DNA from: Guillardia theta CCMP2712
Lineage: Eukaryota > Cryptophyceae > Pyrenomonadales > Geminigeraceae
Length of the DNA: 20,574 nt
NCBI RefSeq assembly: GCF_000315625.1
Contig: NW_005434476.1
Coordinates: forward strand, 54,693 to 75,266
Direction: 5' to 3'
The translations under genes and the position numbers were made by a program. Shown in pieces: positions 18,540 through 20,574 of this stretch; the stretch's first letter is position 1; each line of letters begins with the position of its first letter. The notes under the pieces were generated by a model. The model was not told the origin of the DNA, did no database searches, and worked only from the letters and a program-made list of their open reading frames with translations.

Positions 18540-20518
18540 GCTCGCTCGCCTCCCTCCACCTCATCTGCTTGTCTCAGGTGGAGGACATGGATTGCAAGCT
18601 CAGATGGATGCAAGAGCTCGTGCAGCTCGAGCTTGACGCCTTCCTGTGAGGGCGAGGGAGAGGAGGGACGGAGGGTCTGACGGGAGAGCAGCGAGGAGAT
18701 GGAGTGCATGCAGTCGCTAGACTGGCAGATGATAGTCCTCGGGAAGAGCCTCGCCAAGGAAAGAGAGCTCGCGCACCAGCAGAAGCTCCGGATGCTGTCC
18801 AAGAATGTCGAGCTGCGAACTCGAGAATCAAGGTGGAAGAGGGAGGAGGAGAAGGAAAGATAACGAGCGAGCAGGATACGAGCGGAGCTGGCGGGGATGT
18901 TGAACCATTGTCTTGAGACGTTCGCTGGCTTTTCAAGCTCTTCGCCTCGTCGCATCCTCGAACTTTCCGGTAACTATCACCATCGCCTGGCTCAGGTCGA
19001 GCTGCGCGGGCCTGGAATGCTCTTCTTGACGTCCTCAAGTCAAATTCAAGATCGAGTCTTCTACCGGCTGCTCCTTGAGACGCCCCAGGTTGGTCCCTCC
19101 TCTCTCTCGCTCCCTCCCTCCCTCCTCTCCCTCCCTCCCTCGCTCGTTCGCTCCCTCGCTCGCTCGCTCCCTCTCTCTCGCTCTCTCGCTCCCTCCCTCC
19201 CCGCCTCGCACGCTCGCTCGCACGCTCACTCCATCCCCTGCTCTTTCTTTCCCTCCCTCTTCTTCTTCCCCACTGACATGTTTATTTCTCTATTCCTGCC
19301 TGTCTGCCTCGCCTTATTGTCCTAATCGTCAACCTGCTCTCTCTCTCTTCTCTCTCTCTCTCTCTCTCTCTCCCCCCTCCCCCCCCCTCTCTCTCTGCCT
19401 CCTCCTGGTAGACCTCGGGTCGCTCCTTCCCGCCCAGACTGATGGAGGAGGAGCTGCTGGGAGGCCTCCTGACGGTTAGCCTGCTTCCTTGTCCTCCTGC
19501 CCCTCGACGCGGCAACCTGCTGCTGCTGGACGAGGGGCAACGGCAGCTGCCTCGAGCAGCGACCATCACCCGTGTGTCCTTGAGCCTTGCGGAGAGTGAC
19601 GTCAGCGACCCGCCGGAGGTGCTGGGAGGAGGAGGAGGAGGATATCGCTGGGAGGGGCTGGATGTGGAGGTAGAGACGTTTGTGAGCGTGCGAGAGAAGG
19701 AGCTCTACGGTCACCTGTCGCTCTCTCTCCTTGCAGCTCGAGAGCTTCACATCAAGGACTCTGCCATCCTCCCCTCCTGCTTCTGCCGCGTCACCCTCGA
19801 CGGGCAACAACGCGAGACCAAGACGGTGAAGGGAAGTCACGACCCGGTGTGGCACGTGAACTTGTTCCTGGAAGTCTCCAAGAGATGCGTGGGGGGGCGA
19901 GACAAGCAGCTCCGCGAGCTCTTCGGCTTCCTCCTCCTTGAGTTCTTTCACCGCGACCTGCAGGATGTCTCGCTGCCCCTCGGAAGGCTCAAGCTTCCTC
20001 TCGCTGACCTCGTCGACCAGCCCCCCAAGGAGGCTTGGTTCCCGCTCGACGACAGGACGGGCGCACAGGTGCAGCTGCGGGTGTGGCTGCAGAGGCTGGG
20101 GACGCGAGGAGGAAGACTGACGGGGATGGAGAGCTTCGGACGAGGAGTTGCCAAGGCCATCATGCTCAACCGCATCACAGGCGGGAGGAGACGAGACGAG
20201 TTTACAGCTCCTCCTCCTCTATCACAGCACAAACAGGCGGAGAAAGACTCTCTGCCACAGCATCCTCGTGTCCCTAAACTTCTTCTCTCCTCTCTCCGTA
20301 CCATACTCGACTCACAGGACTCTCGATCCTCCTCTGCTCGACCCGTCGCCTCGCTTGGCTCTCTCTCCTCCCCTCGCACTCGCTGGCGTCTGCCAGTAGC
20401 AAACTCTCTTCACAGCAACCTCGCCTCGCTCGCTGCTGACCAACACGTCACTTTGAAGCTCCAGATGTCTTGCGAGGGATGGAAGCAAACTAGACTTTTC
20501 TGTTCAAACCCGTTCCAG
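17179..20518 (+). CDS. Helical C2-domain protein, 3' end outside window
   Basis: Exons 17179-17229, 17281-17620, 17774-17798, 17841-17979, 18056-18126, 18166-18313, 18578-18645, 18692-18832, 18875-19088 and 19412-20518 join with all phases closing, giving 768 residues before a donor (CAG|GTTATT) at 20519. Two in-frame TAG/TAA stops (17280, 18851) fall in introns. Residues 1-130 contain a helix and an Asp/Glu-rich strand (IVVDVDPDEDAEIV). 200-360 are charged helices. A C2-like domain lies at about 499-630: GHLSLSLLAARELHIKD, then FCRVTLDGQQRETKTV, DPVWHVNLFLEV, LLLEFFHRD and WFPLDDR. C2 domains usually bind membranes or proteins; few of the usual calcium-binding aspartates are obvious (one Asp after HIK, others unclear), so calcium dependence is doubtful. 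After 640 the chain is Ser/Pro/Arg-rich. I cannot name the protein. Weakest junctions are the 25 bp exon and the 39-42 bp introns. Confidence 0.75.
18314..18577 (+). repeat. Intron with hairpin and (TGTC)n microsatellite
   Basis: This 264 bp intron of the C2-domain gene contains a perfect 11 bp inverted repeat (18421-18431 CAATTCAAAGC with 18451-18461, 19-base loop). About 18 TGTC units (18465-18537) follow directly. Flanking junctions are GAG|GTCCTC and TGTCTCAG|GTG, both phase 0. Confidence 0.8.
19089..19411 (+). repeat. Pyrimidine-repeat intron
   Basis: A 323 bp intron almost wholly made of CTCC, CTCG and CT repeats (19099-19220 and 19338-19400). It links GAG-ACG-CCC-CAG to ACC-TCG in phase 0. 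The only non-repetitive stretch is about 19260-19335. Confidence 0.7.
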
Positions 20519-20574
20519 GTTATTCCTCCCTCCCTCCCTCCCTCCCTCCCTCCCTCCCTCCCTCCCTCCCCTCC
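20519..20574 (+). repeat. (CCTC)n tract at window edge
   Basis: Following a probable splice donor, about 50 bp of CCTCCCTCC repeats run to the end of the window. This is most likely the start of the next intron of the C2-domain gene. Confidence 0.6.

Noticed and set aside
19715-19738. Possible intron GTCACC...TTGCAG inside the C2 domain
   Set aside because: Only about 27 bp, and reading through keeps a good C2 beta strand (GHLSLSLLAARELHIKD) in frame.

Overview
The window looks like nuclear DNA of a unicellular alga. Genes are cut by many GT-AG introns (38-323 bp, many under 60 bp), no bacterial operon layout is seen, and simple repeats are frequent and mostly intronic. The ankyrin/ADP-ribosyltransferase gene and the overall style remind me of cryptophytes such as Guillardia theta; that is recollection, not a search result. 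Exon chains below were built by hand by matching splice dinucleotides and codon phase. Where phases close over many consecutive junctions I regard the chain as well supported.

Region by region. (1) About 13-4282, minus strand: a gene of about 26 small exons for a charged coiled-coil protein of at least about 815 residues, running off the left edge. Its introns carry GAT, CAG, GAGCAG and GGA repeats. (2) 4283-4789: its upstream region, with a 2 x 24 bp tandem repeat, a perfect 41 bp foldback and a GC-rich motif that recurs near 17.05 kb. (3) 4790-10735: a graveyard of one retroelement family. A 5'-truncated, frameshifted reverse transcriptase copy is followed by about a dozen fragments in both orientations, all keyed to one 3' end (GCCAGTAAATCC). 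Some copies sit inside other copies with 6 bp target duplications, including insertions of only 15-16 bp. (4) 10775-14053, minus: a complete three-exon gene for a 1045-residue protein joining an R-S-ExE ADP-ribosyltransferase domain to about ten ankyrin repeats. (5) 14054-15917: no gene recognised; repeats and a GCTCTGCCCG minisatellite. (6) 15918-16859, plus: two-exon LigB/YgiD-type extradiol dioxygenase, 270 residues. (7) 17179-20518, plus: at least ten exons of a helical, C2-domain protein running off the right edge.

The genes do not form an obvious pathway. The most distinctive items are the ADP-ribosyltransferase-ankyrin fusion, the self-nested retroelement cluster with micro-insertions, and the repeat-filled introns of the coiled-coil gene.
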